A stretch of 64,000 nucleotides of DNA from Mesorhizobium sp. B4-1-3 (GTDB lineage: Bacteria; Pseudomonadota; Alphaproteobacteria; Rhizobiales; Rhizobiaceae): assembly GCF_006439355.1 (NCBI RefSeq), contig NZ_VFTG01000020.1, positions 49,774 through 113,773 of the forward strand, written 5' to 3'. Both the position numbers and the translations under genes were made by a program. The notes below the pieces were generated by a model. It had not been told where the DNA came from. It was given only the letters and a program-made list of their open reading frames with translations, and did not search any database. Below are positions 17,911-25,907 of this stretch, piece after piece (positions within the stretch are counted from its first letter, which is position 1; every line of letters starts with the position of its first letter).

Positions 17911-18516
17911 ATGTCCAAGCCCAAAATCGCCATTATCGTCGGTTCGACGCGCGCCGCCCGCTTCGCCGATGTGCCGACGCAATGGATCGCCAAGATCGCC
18001 AAGTCGCACGCCGATATCGACGTCGAGATCGTCGACCTGCGCGACTGGCCGCTGCCATTCTTCGACGAGGTCGCTTCCTCCGCCTGGGCGCCGTCGCAGA
18101 ACGAAGTGGCGCAGCGCTGGCAGAAGAAGGTCGCCGAGTTCGACGGCTTCATCTTCACCGCCGCCGAATACAATCACGCGCCGACCGGTGTCTTGAAGAA
18201 CGCCATCGATTACGCCGCCAATGAATGGAACAAGAAGCCGGCCGGCTTTGTCGGCTACGGCTCGGTCGGCGGCGCGCGCGCGGTCGAACAGCTCCGCCTG
18301 ATCGCCGTCGAGTTGCAGATGGCTCCGGTCAAGTCGGCCGTCCATATCGCCTGGGGCGACTTCCTTGCGGTTCGCCAGGGCGAGAAGAAGCTCGAGGACC
18401 TCGAGCATCTGAACCAGGCCGCAGCCGCGCTGGTCAACGACATCGCCTGGTGGGCGAAGGTGCTGAAGGCTGCGCGCGCCGCCGACGCGATCGCCGGCGA
18501 AGCCCAAGCCGCTTAA
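17911..18516 (+). CDS. NAD(P)H-dependent FMN reductase family protein
   Basis: A 201-aa flavodoxin-like protein. The FMN phosphate-binding loop is IIVGSTRAARFAD near the N-terminus, and the second flavin loop is AEYNHAPTGVLKNAID. GYGSVGGARAVEQLR follows as in ArsH/azoreductase-like FMN reductases. It likely reduces quinones, azo compounds or flavin with NAD(P)H. GCAAGGAGAG precedes the ATG. Regulation by the divergent HxlR protein is likely, a common arrangement for electrophile-responsive reductases. A clear terminator follows at 18545. Confidence 0.9.
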   Translation: MSKPKIAIIVGSTRAARFADVPTQWIAKIAKSHADIDVEIVDLRDWPLPFFDEVASSAWAPSQNEVAQRWQKKVAEFDGFIFTAAEYNHAPTGVLKNAIDYAANEWNKKPAGFVGYGSVGGARAVEQLRLIAVELQMAPVKSAVHIAWGDFLAVRQGEKKLEDLEHLNQAAAALVNDIAWWAKVLKAARAADAIAGEAQAA

Positions 18517-18544
18517 AGAGCCTGCGTGGGTTCATCCTCCCGAA

Positions 18545-18570
18545 GGGCGGCGCTTGCGCCGCCCTTTTTA
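18545..18570 (+). terminator. Rho-independent terminator after the FMN reductase gene
   Basis: GGGCGGCGC (18545-18553) pairs with GCGCCGCCC (18556-18564), followed by TTTTTA. Part of this terminator and its downstream sequence is duplicated at 19187-19209. Confidence 0.9.
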
Positions 18571-18580
18571 GTTTGCGGAA
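18558..18580. repeat. 23-bp repeat, copy 1 (terminator arm and flank)
   Basis: The 23 bases here (GCCGCCC, a T-run, AGTTTGCGGAA) are identical to 19187-19209. Similarity continues weakly for about 20 more bases (TGCCTGCCTTG in both). Confidence 0.8.
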
Positions 18581-18707
18581 GCCCTGGGGCTGCCTGCCTT
18601 GCTAGGTCGCGCGCAGGCTTGGCGGTTACTTGACCGCCAAGACCTGCGCGTTAGATGCAGGCCCGAATCCGCCGCAAACGAAGTCGGTATAGTCGTGGAG
18701 GAGCGGA

Positions 18708-19073
18708 ATGCCTTGGCTTGGCAGATGGCGTAATCAGTATGGGTCCGTCCTTGAGATAACCGGCGAGGAGGGCGGCCGGATAGAAGGCACGTTTCGCACG
18801 GCGCTCGAAGACAGCAGCTTCTATGGACAGACGGTGCCGATATCCGGCATCGCGCATGGCGATGTGATCGGAGTGACGGCGGCCGGCGAGGGCACGGCCG
18901 GCCCCGCGGCGGTGAGCTACACCGGCATATTGCGGGACGGCAAACTGGAGACGATGTGGCTGACGGTGGCGGGCAGCATCATTACCGGCAAGGAGGGCGA
19001 AACCGCTTCCCGCAAGCAGGTAGGAACCTGGCGCGCCTTTGGCACCAGTCTCGACACTTTCGTCCGAGAATAG
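18708..19073 (+). CDS. Avidin/streptavidin-family protein
   Basis: A 121-aa protein matching the avidin barrel over its whole length. Correspondences with streptavidin: W-x-NQ-x-GS (N9, S13), GTF at 28-29 (for GTY), SYTG (70-73, for TWSG), TMWLT with W84, TW at 107-108, and DTF at 116-118. Asn, Ser, two Trp and the Asp of the biotin pocket are thus kept; the pocket Tyr is Phe and one Trp is missing. Avidins bind biotin very tightly and several rhizobia have them (bradavidin, rhizavidin). Those are secreted, whereas this one has no signal peptide: a strong GGAGGAG lies just before ATG 18708. No biotin gene is nearby. Confidence 0.78.
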   Translation: MPWLGRWRNQYGSVLEITGEEGGRIEGTFRTALEDSSFYGQTVPISGIAHGDVIGVTAAGEGTAGPAAVSYTGILRDGKLETMWLTVAGSIITGKEGETASRKQVGTWRAFGTSLDTFVRE

Positions 19074-19186
19074 CCAAGCCAGCCGGCACTAAGCGCCTTT
19101 GCTTTGCGCTCCAATGTCCCATCGTTTGGCAATGCTTGGCGATCAGGCCGAAATTTGCGTGACCTTTATGCCAAGCCATCGCTTGT

Positions 19187-19209
19187 GCCGCCCTTTTTAG
19201 TTTGCGGAA
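19187..19209. repeat. 23-bp repeat, copy 2, with an internal tandem duplication
   Basis: Identical to 18558-18580. TAGTTTGCGGAA at 19198-19209 is then repeated at 19211-19222. The last codons of the HxlR gene ending at 19197 lie inside this copy, so its C-terminal tail (PQTNSAN) is encoded by duplicated terminator-flank DNA. Confidence 0.75.
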
Positions 19210-19616
19210 TTAGTTTGCGGAACCCCGGTGGCCTGCCTTGGCCGGATGATGCAGTCGGCAAGATGCGCCTGCTCATCGAGCTCATCGGCGTGGTGCTGGC
19301 CCCACTGGCAGAGCGCCAGCAGGATCGGCTCGAGGCTGAGGCCGAGCGGCGTCGCGCGATATTCGACGCGCACCGGGATCTCGGCAAAGATCTCGCGGCT
19401 GACGAGGCCATGCTCCTCCATCTCGCGCAACTGGTCGATCAGCACCTTCTGGGTGATGCCGGGCATCAGGGCTTTAAGCGCCGAAAGCCGGCGCGGACCG
19501 TCGAAGAGATAGTAGAGGATCACTGCTTTCCAGCGGCCCGAGATCACTTTCAGCGCGCGTTCGGCGGGGAGCATCGGCAGTCGCTTGACTACGCGTTTCT
19601 TGGTGATTTGGGCCAT
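19197..19616 (-). CDS. HxlR-family winged-helix regulator (second)
   Basis: A 139-aa HxlR protein: ALKVISGRWKAVILYYLFDG is the conserved helix with Trp, and PGITQKVLIDQLREMEEHGL is the recognition region. GGAGGTGACC precedes ATG 19616; the longer frame to 19679 is not supported. It is divergent from the quinone oxidoreductase gene at 19715 and presumably controls it. The C-terminal seven residues come from a duplicated terminator flank. Confidence 0.9.
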   Translation of the reverse strand: MAQITKKRVVKRLPMLPAERALKVISGRWKAVILYYLFDGPRRLSALKALMPGITQKVLIDQLREMEEHGLVSREIFAEIPVRVEYRATPLGLSLEPILLALCQWGQHHADELDEQAHLADCIIRPRQATGVPQTNSAN

Positions 19617-19714
19617 GGTCACCTCCTGGTGTGCAGCGGACAAATCCGTGTGTAGCGGCGACCGCACAGATAGTGGCAAAGACCGGCCGCCGCCATAGCG
19701 ATCGGAGCCCTGCC

Positions 19715-20695
19715 ATGAAAGCCATCCAGTTTAACCGTTTCGGCGGCCCGGAGGTGTTGGAGGTCGTCGACGTGCCAACGCCAGCCGCGCAAGCCGGCGA
19801 GGTGCTGGTCAAGGTGGAAGCGGCCGGCATCAACTTCTTCGAAGTGCTGATGCGCGCGGATCGCTACGCGGTCACGCCAGCCCTGCCGGCATTCCCCGGC
19901 GTCGAAGTTGCCGGCACAGTCGAGGCGGTCGGCGAGGGTGTCGACCCAAGCCTGTTCGGACGCCGCGTGGCGGCGCCGCTGTTCGTGTCGGCCCGGCCAT
20001 TCGGCGGCTATGCCGACCATGTGACGATCGACGCCGGCCTCGTCGTGCCGCTGCCGGATGCGCTTTTGTTTGAAGCCGCGGTCGCCCTGATGGTGCAGGG
20101 GCTGACCGCCTTGCATCTCACGCGGCAAAGTCCTCCTGCCGGCAGGACGGTGCTGGTTCCCGCTGCCGCCGGAGGCGTCGGCTCGCTGCTGATACAATTG
20201 GCCAAAGGGCAGGGTGCACGTCGCGTCGTCGCGCTGGCCGGCGGGGCCGCCAAGCGCGATTTCGTTCTCGCGCTCGGGGCCGATGTTGCGATCGACTCCA
20301 GCGCGGCGGACTGGCCCACGCGAATCCGCGAAGCGAGCGACGGCTTGGGTGCCGAAATCGTCTACGACACCGTCGGCGGTGCGTTGAGCAGGGCGTTCCT
20401 CGATCTCCTGTCGCCCGGCGGCGAGCTGGTGTTCGCGGCGCTCGGCCGGTTTCAATTGCCGGCTTCGGACCTCGAAGCGATGATCGGCCGCAATCAAGCG
20501 CTCAGAGGGTTTGCTCTGCTGCCGCTCTTGTCCGCTGATAGTCTCAGGGCAGGTTTGGGCGAGTTATTTGAACTGGCGTCGAGCGGCCGGCTGAAGGTGG
20601 CGATCGGCGGCCGCTTTCAGCTGCATCAGGCAGGCGAGGCGCATCGATTGCTGGAAGAGCGTCGCGCCACTGGCAAGGTCGTGCTGCTGCCCTGA
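19715..20695 (+). CDS. Zinc-independent NADPH:quinone oxidoreductase-like (MDR family)
   Basis: A 326-aa medium-chain dehydrogenase/reductase. The N-terminal GroES-like domain carries EVLVKVEAAGINFFE (the quinone-reductase form of the motif). The Rossmann segment is VLVPAAAGGVGSLLIQLAK, followed by GAEIVYDTVGG. The cysteine and histidine zinc ligands of alcohol dehydrogenases are absent, as in QOR enzymes. It reduces quinones or enals with NADPH. Its divergent HxlR partner suggests induction by reactive electrophiles. Start ATG 19715 is where family homology begins. Confidence 0.9.
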   Translation: MKAIQFNRFGGPEVLEVVDVPTPAAQAGEVLVKVEAAGINFFEVLMRADRYAVTPALPAFPGVEVAGTVEAVGEGVDPSLFGRRVAAPLFVSARPFGGYADHVTIDAGLVVPLPDALLFEAAVALMVQGLTALHLTRQSPPAGRTVLVPAAAGGVGSLLIQLAKGQGARRVVALAGGAAKRDFVLALGADVAIDSSAADWPTRIREASDGLGAEIVYDTVGGALSRAFLDLLSPGGELVFAALGRFQLPASDLEAMIGRNQALRGFALLPLLSADSLRAGLGELFELASSGRLKVAIGGRFQLHQAGEAHRLLEERRATGKVVLLP

Positions 20696-20851
20696 TACGC
20701 TTCTCCATGCTCGCATGGGAGCGCACCAAGGCTGGCGCAGGGCGGCATCGCGGCGGCTTTCAGCCGGTTAGACTCTTTGATTTGGGAGCTGGCGGTCGGG
20801 ACGGCGCCGGTTGCGGGTCTCAGGAGCAGTCGCCAAGCTCCAGAATGTTTT

Positions 20852-20897
20852 GACGCAATTGCGGACGGAAAGCCGCTTCGCACTTTCCTGGAATTGC
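20852..20897. repeat. Dispersed repeat (type C), copy 1
   Basis: GACGCAATTGCGGACGGAAA...CTTTCCTGGAATTGC closely matches 26516-26560. It has an internal inverted character (GCAATT...GAATTGC). It sits directly downstream of the CNNM/HlyC gene's stop. Confidence 0.65.
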
Positions 20898-20898
20898 A

Positions 20899-22212
20899 TT
20901 AGCGGCGCACGACCTGCCGGTGGCCGTCGGGGAGGCGGGTGGCGATCAGCTTGTCGATGCGGCGGCCGTCGAGATCGACCACCTCGAAGCGCCAGCCCTG
21001 CGCGTCGACGCACTCGCCGGTCGTCGGCAGATGGTGGAGATGCGACAGCACATAGCCGGCGACGGTCTCATAGTCGCGATTCTCCGGCAGGTCGATGCCC
21101 AGCACCTCGGCCATCTCGTCGGCCTGCATATAGCCGGCGAGCAGCCATGAGCCGTCGTCGCGCTTGACCGCGTTCTCCTCCTCGCCGGCCTCGAGGTCGG
21201 AGCGGAACACGCCGGTGATGGCTTCGAGGATGTCGGCCGGCGTGACGATGCCTTCAAAATGACCGTATTCGTCATGCACCAGCGCCATCGGCACATCGGA
21301 TTCGCGCAGCCTCTGCAGCACGTCGAGCGCGTCGGCCTGGTCATGGACGATGGGGGCGGCGCGCACATGCTGGCGAGGATCCAGCACCCTGCCGGCCAAA
21401 AGAGCGGCCAGCACGTCGCGCGTCTGAATGACGCCGACCATGGCGTCGACATTGCCGTCGCCGACCGGCAGCCGCGAGTGCTGGGTGTCCATCAAAAGCT
21501 TTCGGACCGCGGCTTCGTCGGATTGCAGGTTGAGCCAGTCGACCTCAGTGCGCGGCGTCATCACGGCGCGCACGGCGCGGTCGCCGAGGCGCATGACGCC
21601 GGCGATCATGCGGCGCTCATCGGATTCGATGGTGCCGTGATGCTCGGCCTCGGCGACCAGCATCTTTATCTCCTCGTCGGTGACCTTCTCCTCCGTCTCG
21701 CCGGCCTGGCCGAGCAGCCACAGCACCGCGCGGCCGGAAATGTCGAGCAGGAAGACGAGCGGCGCAGAGATGGTGGCAAGGATGGTCATTGCGGGCGCGG
21801 CTCGGGCGGCGACGCGCTCGGGATCGCGCAGCGCAATCTGCTTCGGCACCAGCTCGCCGACGATCAGCGAGGCATAGGTGATCACAGCGACGACGATGCC
21901 GACGCCGACAGGATCGGCGATGTTTTCGCGGATGCCGGTCGAGGCCAGATATTGCGCCAGCCTTTCGCCGAGCGTCGCGCCCGAGAAGGCGCCCGAGAGA
22001 ACGCCGACGAGCGTGATGCCGATCTGCACCGACGACAGGAACTTGCCGGGGTTCGAGCCGAGCGCCAGCGCGCGGCCGGCGCCCTTGACGTTGCGGTCGA
22101 TCATCGCCTTGAGGCGGGCGGGCCGCGACGAGACGATGGCAAGTTCCGACATCGACAACAGGCCGTTCACCAAGATGAGGACGGCAACGACGGCGATTTC
22201 AACGTAAAGCAT
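20899..22212 (-). CDS. CNNM/HlyC-type membrane protein (DUF21-CBS-CorC domains)
   Basis: A 437-aa integral membrane protein of the hemolysin C/CorC superfamily. The DUF21 membrane domain spans roughly residues 1-190 (four hydrophobic segments, starting IAVVAVLILVNGLLSMSELA). Then come a CBS pair (AVRAVMTPRTEVDWL; HDQADALDVLQRLRESDVPM; GIVTPADILEAITG) and a C-terminal transporter-associated domain (ENRDYETVAGYVLSHLHHLP). Members are implicated in magnesium/cobalt efflux or membrane stress; haemolytic activity is not implied. A stand-alone gene. Confidence 0.93.
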   Translation of the reverse strand: MLYVEIAVVAVLILVNGLLSMSELAIVSSRPARLKAMIDRNVKGAGRALALGSNPGKFLSSVQIGITLVGVLSGAFSGATLGERLAQYLASTGIRENIADPVGVGIVVAVITYASLIVGELVPKQIALRDPERVAARAAPAMTILATISAPLVFLLDISGRAVLWLLGQAGETEEKVTDEEIKMLVAEAEHHGTIESDERRMIAGVMRLGDRAVRAVMTPRTEVDWLNLQSDEAAVRKLLMDTQHSRLPVGDGNVDAMVGVIQTRDVLAALLAGRVLDPRQHVRAAPIVHDQADALDVLQRLRESDVPMALVHDEYGHFEGIVTPADILEAITGVFRSDLEAGEEENAVKRDDGSWLLAGYMQADEMAEVLGIDLPENRDYETVAGYVLSHLHHLPTTGECVDAQGWRFEVVDLDGRRIDKLIATRLPDGHRQVVRR

Positions 22213-22287
22213 GGGCGGTCAATAGCATTGCTGCAGTGCATTCGAAAATAGCCCGCCGGTATTTTTGGAAGATGACAGGCGCAGTGT

Positions 22288-22381
22288 TCAGGCGGCATCC
22301 CAAAGCGGCGCCGAAAAATGCCCGACAAGCGCATCGATGACCACGTGTACCTTCGGCGTCAGCGCGCGCGTGACGCAGCCG
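22288..22381 (-). pseudogene. C-terminal remnant of a LysR-type regulator
   Basis: The minus strand reads TRALTPKVHVVIDALVGHF, then SAPLWDAA and a TGA at 22288-22290. This is the typical ending of a LysR substrate-binding domain (PKVRALIDFLVERFA type). Only about 30 codons remain, and the sequence upstream is the LssY-like gene's end. It is therefore a truncated relic, not expressed as a regulator. Confidence 0.5.
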
Positions 22382-23095
22382 TCACTGCTGCGTCTTCAAC
22401 ACGCCGATCACGGCCATGCCGTCGGTGAAATAGGGATCGCCGCCGCCATTGCGTCCGGTCTTGGTGGCGCCGATCCCCGGTATCTTGCTGGTCGAGGTCA
22501 GCAGACCGGCGGCATCCAGGTCACCGATGAGGAAATCGCGCTCGGCGTCGATGTCGGGACCGATGTGATGCGTGATGGCGCCCGTGTCGTGGCTGAGGCC
22601 GACGCCGCGATCGAAGCTCGCGGCGCCCAGCCAGAGCGGGCGGCCGTCGTCACCAACCGTGTCCGTCTGCCAGAAGCGGACGTGGTGGCGCCGGTCGGCG
22701 CTGCCGCCGACCGGCTTCTCGAAGGCGAGGTCCTGGGCTCGGCCCTCGAACAAAAGGCGGCTCATCGGCGCATCTGGATAGGGGCGGGAAAAGAGCACAC
22801 TTTCGCCGATGTCGATCGCGGTCCTTAGCGTGACGGCGTCGGCCGTATCCCAGCCGGCAATGGCAAAGGCGTGGACGACTTCCTTTTCCGCGCCCACCAG
22901 GCCGACATTGATCGGGTCGCCAGGAATGCCCTGCGGCGTGTGCGTCACCATCTCGAAGGGCCGCGTGCGGAAGCCGCGTTCGCGCCAAGTCCAGAATTCC
23001 GGCGCGGCGAGATAGGCGAGCGCTAGATAGAAGGCGCAAATCGCCGCCAGCCAGATCACCGACCGCCGTCTCAGGCTTCGTTCACCCACGACCAC
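22382..23095 (-). CDS. LssY C-terminal domain-like membrane-anchored protein
   Basis: A 237-aa protein with one N-terminal membrane segment (VIWLAAICAFYLALAYLAA) and a periplasmic domain resembling the LssY C-terminal family: PINVGLVGAEKEV, AGWDTAD, and VRFWQ near the middle. The motif order fits that family, whose function is unknown. The gene ends next to a LysR relic, which suggests local deletion. Start as the first ATG of the frame at 23095. Confidence 0.75.
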   Translation of the reverse strand: MVVGERSLRRRSVIWLAAICAFYLALAYLAAPEFWTWRERGFRTRPFEMVTHTPQGIPGDPINVGLVGAEKEVVHAFAIAGWDTADAVTLRTAIDIGESVLFSRPYPDAPMSRLLFEGRAQDLAFEKPVGGSADRRHHVRFWQTDTVGDDGRPLWLGAASFDRGVGLSHDTGAITHHIGPDIDAERDFLIGDLDAAGLLTSTSKIPGIGATKTGRNGGGDPYFTDGMAVIGVLKTQQ

Positions 23096-23216
23096 CCGCT
23101 CCCCAATTGTTGCGCGACCATTTTATGCGGTGTTGGCCGTTTTGGGGCAAAAGCCTGCGGAGCCAGGCTGGCGACATGGATGAGGACGAAGCAGTTTGCC
23201 TTGCGATCGCTTCGAG

Positions 23217-24044
23217 TCAGCGGCAGGCGCGGTAACCGCTTTTGCGGTTCTTGATGTCGAAATGGAAATGATTGCGGTGATCGTAGTTGTAGCCCGGGCC
23301 GAGCACCGTAGTGAAATATTCGCAGCCGTCGGCGCGCACATTGTTGAGGAAGCCGCGCGTGCGGAAAGCGAACAGGCCAGGCTTGCGCACGTCGATGTCG
23401 TCGCCATTGTTGAGCTCGATGCTCATGACGTCGAGGGCGTTGCCCTTGCCATGCTCGGAGAGCACGCCTTCGCCGGCGATGTTGCGGCAGGAATAGCTGG
23501 AGCCCTGGTGGATCGCCTTGACGCCGGAGAAATAGCGCCAGCGGGCGGCCGGCTGCAGCTCATTCTTGGTCCAGGCGGCGAAGGTGGCGGCCATGTTGCA
23601 TGTCAGCGTCGCCGCCGGTTTCATGGCGACGCTGCCGATTGCCGTCACCTTCACCGGATAGTCGATGCCGCACTGGCCTTCATGGATCGGCTGGATGTCC
23701 TGATAGACGACGCCCATCCGCTTCAGCTCATTGCGGCAGTCGATCTCGCTGGCCGGCATCTGCTCGAGCGGCGACATCGGCTCGTCCATGCGCGGATAGG
23801 CGGCCTGGGTCATGTAGGGGTTGGACGGAACAAGGCGCTGCATGCCGGAATATTGCGGCGCGTCGGGCTGCGGCACGGCCGCCGTCTGGCTGCCGACATC
23901 GACGGCTGGCTGCAGCGCGAAGACGTCACCCGTGGTGCAGGCCGATACCGTGACGATGGCAAGGCCCGCGACCAACCCGACGGCGAAGCGGGCAAAATTG
24001 TTCCGCGGCGCCACGGCAAGCATCGCGCCAAGTGTTCTGGCCAT
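23217..24044 (-). CDS. Extensin-like domain protein, probable lipoprotein
   Basis: A 275-aa protein with an N-terminal hydrophobic segment ending in VSACTTGD, a lipobox-like site. The C-terminal extensin-like domain (Pfam Extensin-like_C type) has CNMAATFAAW, SSYSCRNIAGEGVLSEHG, GNALDV and DHRNHFHFDI. These conserved His/Asp positions resemble a D-Ala-D-Ala carboxypeptidase-type zinc site (SEHxxGxAxD...HxH), so a cell-wall peptidase role is inferred. A paralogue lies immediately upstream. Start ATG 24044 (MARTLGAML) preferred over 24074. Confidence 0.88.
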   Translation of the reverse strand: MARTLGAMLAVAPRNNFARFAVGLVAGLAIVTVSACTTGDVFALQPAVDVGSQTAAVPQPDAPQYSGMQRLVPSNPYMTQAAYPRMDEPMSPLEQMPASEIDCRNELKRMGVVYQDIQPIHEGQCGIDYPVKVTAIGSVAMKPAATLTCNMAATFAAWTKNELQPAARWRYFSGVKAIHQGSSYSCRNIAGEGVLSEHGKGNALDVMSIELNNGDDIDVRKPGLFAFRTRGFLNNVRADGCEYFTTVLGPGYNYDHRNHFHFDIKNRKSGYRACR

Positions 24045-24182
24045 CGAAAGGCATCCTGTCCCCAGATGGCACAAGGTTAACCGCCAATTGTAAAGGAAAG
24101 ATCAGCGCCGGCATTCACGCATGGGGCGGAAATGGGGCGCTGTTCTTGTCGGGAGCGTGACCCGAAGCTTCCGAGATTATGC

Positions 24183-25229
24183 CTATTGGCAGAAGGTGCC
24201 GCCGTGCCGGCGCGGCTCCAGGTCGAGGTGGAGATGGAGCGCGTGGTCGGGGTCGGCGCCAGGCCCAAGCACCGTCTTGAACGGCCCGCAGGCGGCCTTG
24301 CGCACCGTGTCGAGGAACTTCGCGTCCTTCTCCGGCGGCGCCGGCCCGACCTCGACGTTCCTGCTGTCCGACAAGGTGAAGCTCGCGATGTCGAGCGCGT
24401 TGCCGAAGGCGTGTTCCGACAATTTCCGGGTGCCGTTGCGCGGCCGGCAGACAAAGGCCGAGGCCTGGTTGACCGATTTCAGATCGGCGCCGAGTTCGGC
24501 CTTGGCCGCAGCCTGGACGACGTCGTGCATGAAGTGCGCCGCCGCCTCGGCCATCGGGCAGTTGAGCTCCGCGCCGGGGCTGATGCCGATGGATTTGCCG
24601 AGTGTCTTCAAAATTATCGGATAGGGGATCGAGCAGCCGATTTGCGCATCGTGCTCGGCCTTATGCTCCTCGAACTCTACGCCCAGCGCCTTCAGCCGGT
24701 CGCGACATGCGGTCTCTTCCGCCGGCATCTGGTCGGCTGGCATTTCGGCCGACCGCGGATCGGGAAGCATTTTTTCCTCGCCCCCCGGTTCGGGTTTTTC
24801 CGGCGGTTGCGGCGCGGTTTCCGGCGGCTCCGGCTCCAGTTCGGCGGGCTTCTGCGGCGGCGTCGGCACCACGTCCGGCGTCTCAGGCTCGGATTCCGCG
24901 CGCGGCTCGGATTGGCTGCCCTTCGAACGCGGCGGGCGGGTGTCCCATTTCGGATGCGACTTTTCCTGGTTGAGGAAGTCGTCATTGCTGTCGAGGCGGC
25001 TTTTGTCTTGCCCGGACTTATCGGCGCCGTTCTCCATGTCCTGGGGACGCGATCCCGGAACCGGTGTTGTCGGCGGCGTTTCCGGCGCCGGAGCGGCGCT
25101 CTGGCTGGCCGGCGGCACGTGCCTTTTGTGCCGATGATGATGCTTGGCCGAGGCCGGCGTAACCAGCAGGATCGCGGCCGCTACAGGCAGTGCCAGTCTG
25201 CAAAATCGTAAAAGGCTCAGCGTTGCCAT
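24183..25229 (-). CDS. Extensin-like domain protein with Pro/Glu-rich linker
   Basis: A 348-aa paralogue of the preceding protein. It has a signal peptide (ALPVAAAILLVTPASA), a His/Lys-rich start of the mature chain (KHHHRHKRH) and a long low-complexity Pro/Glu/Ser linker (about residues 40-155). The C-terminal extensin-like domain has SAFVCRPRNGTRKLSEHAFG, ALDIASFTL and HALHLHLDLE. The SEHxxGxAxD and HxH positions agree with the neighbouring paralogue. Probably periplasmic, acting on peptidoglycan or wall polymers. ATG 25229 chosen over 25268. Confidence 0.87.
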   Translation of the reverse strand: MATLSLLRFCRLALPVAAAILLVTPASAKHHHRHKRHVPPASQSAAPAPETPPTTPVPGSRPQDMENGADKSGQDKSRLDSNDDFLNQEKSHPKWDTRPPRSKGSQSEPRAESEPETPDVVPTPPQKPAELEPEPPETAPQPPEKPEPGGEEKMLPDPRSAEMPADQMPAEETACRDRLKALGVEFEEHKAEHDAQIGCSIPYPIILKTLGKSIGISPGAELNCPMAEAAAHFMHDVVQAAAKAELGADLKSVNQASAFVCRPRNGTRKLSEHAFGNALDIASFTLSDSRNVEVGPAPPEKDAKFLDTVRKAACGPFKTVLGPGADPDHALHLHLDLEPRRHGGTFCQ

Positions 25230-25304
25230 CGCCCCGAAACGGCGGTCGTGTCGCGAAGTTGCCTGCACCGGCAGCCTTGCCGATCACAATCGGTTACCGG
25301 CGCG

Positions 25305-25730
25305 TTACGCGCCGATGGCTTCAAGGCCTTCCTCCAGCCAGTCGGCAAGCATCGGCAGGCCAAGCAGATATTTGGCAGTGCGTTTCCTGGGACGTTCCCT
25401 GGCGGCGGCCACGGCATCCGTCCATTCGGATGCGTCATAATCGCCGCGCCCGATCCAGGCGAGCGCGATCAGCTCGGCCGCTTCGTCGATGTTAAGATCG
25501 TTGATCAGCTCGCGGAATTCCTCCTCGGTAAGGTCTTCCGAGGCTTCCTCGACAAGGCCGTCATGGTGGTGGCTGTCATGTGTGTCGCCGTCGAACTCGA
25601 CCTCATGCTCGGCGCCGTCGTCATAGTCCTCGTTGACGGCGGCGCTCAGCGTCTTCGCCTTGAGGATGAACAGGCGCACCGTGTCCGGATCTATCGAAAG
25701 TTCCCACTCCTTCTCGAGGCGCTGCTGCAC
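25305..25730 (-). CDS. DUF3775 family protein
   Basis: A 141-aa acidic cytosolic protein (WELSIDPDTVRLFILKAKTL, later ELIALAWIGRGDYDASEW), characteristic of DUF3775, which is common in Rhizobiales and of unknown function. Start taken as GTG 25730 with AGAAGGA just upstream; the longer open frame (to 26429) runs through the divergent TPR gene and is not credible. A middle segment is rich in Asp, Glu and His. Confidence 0.8.
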   Translation of the reverse strand: MQQRLEKEWELSIDPDTVRLFILKAKTLSAAVNEDYDDGAEHEVEFDGDTHDSHHHDGLVEEASEDLTEEEFRELINDLNIDEAAELIALAWIGRGDYDASEWTDAVAAARERPRKRTAKYLLGLPMLADWLEEGLEAIGA

Positions 25731-25907
25731 GGTCCTTCTCCACGTGATGCGCTTGGCCCCGATGATAGCGGAATTAAAGCGCGCGTCACGTCCACAGGTA
25801 AATGCTTCTTTCCGGCCATCGAAAATAGTTCGGCAGCCGCTGTATTTCGGGATGAAACTACGCCGGAGCGGCGTTAATCTGCCATTGTCACGCTCATGGA
25901 GGCTTCG

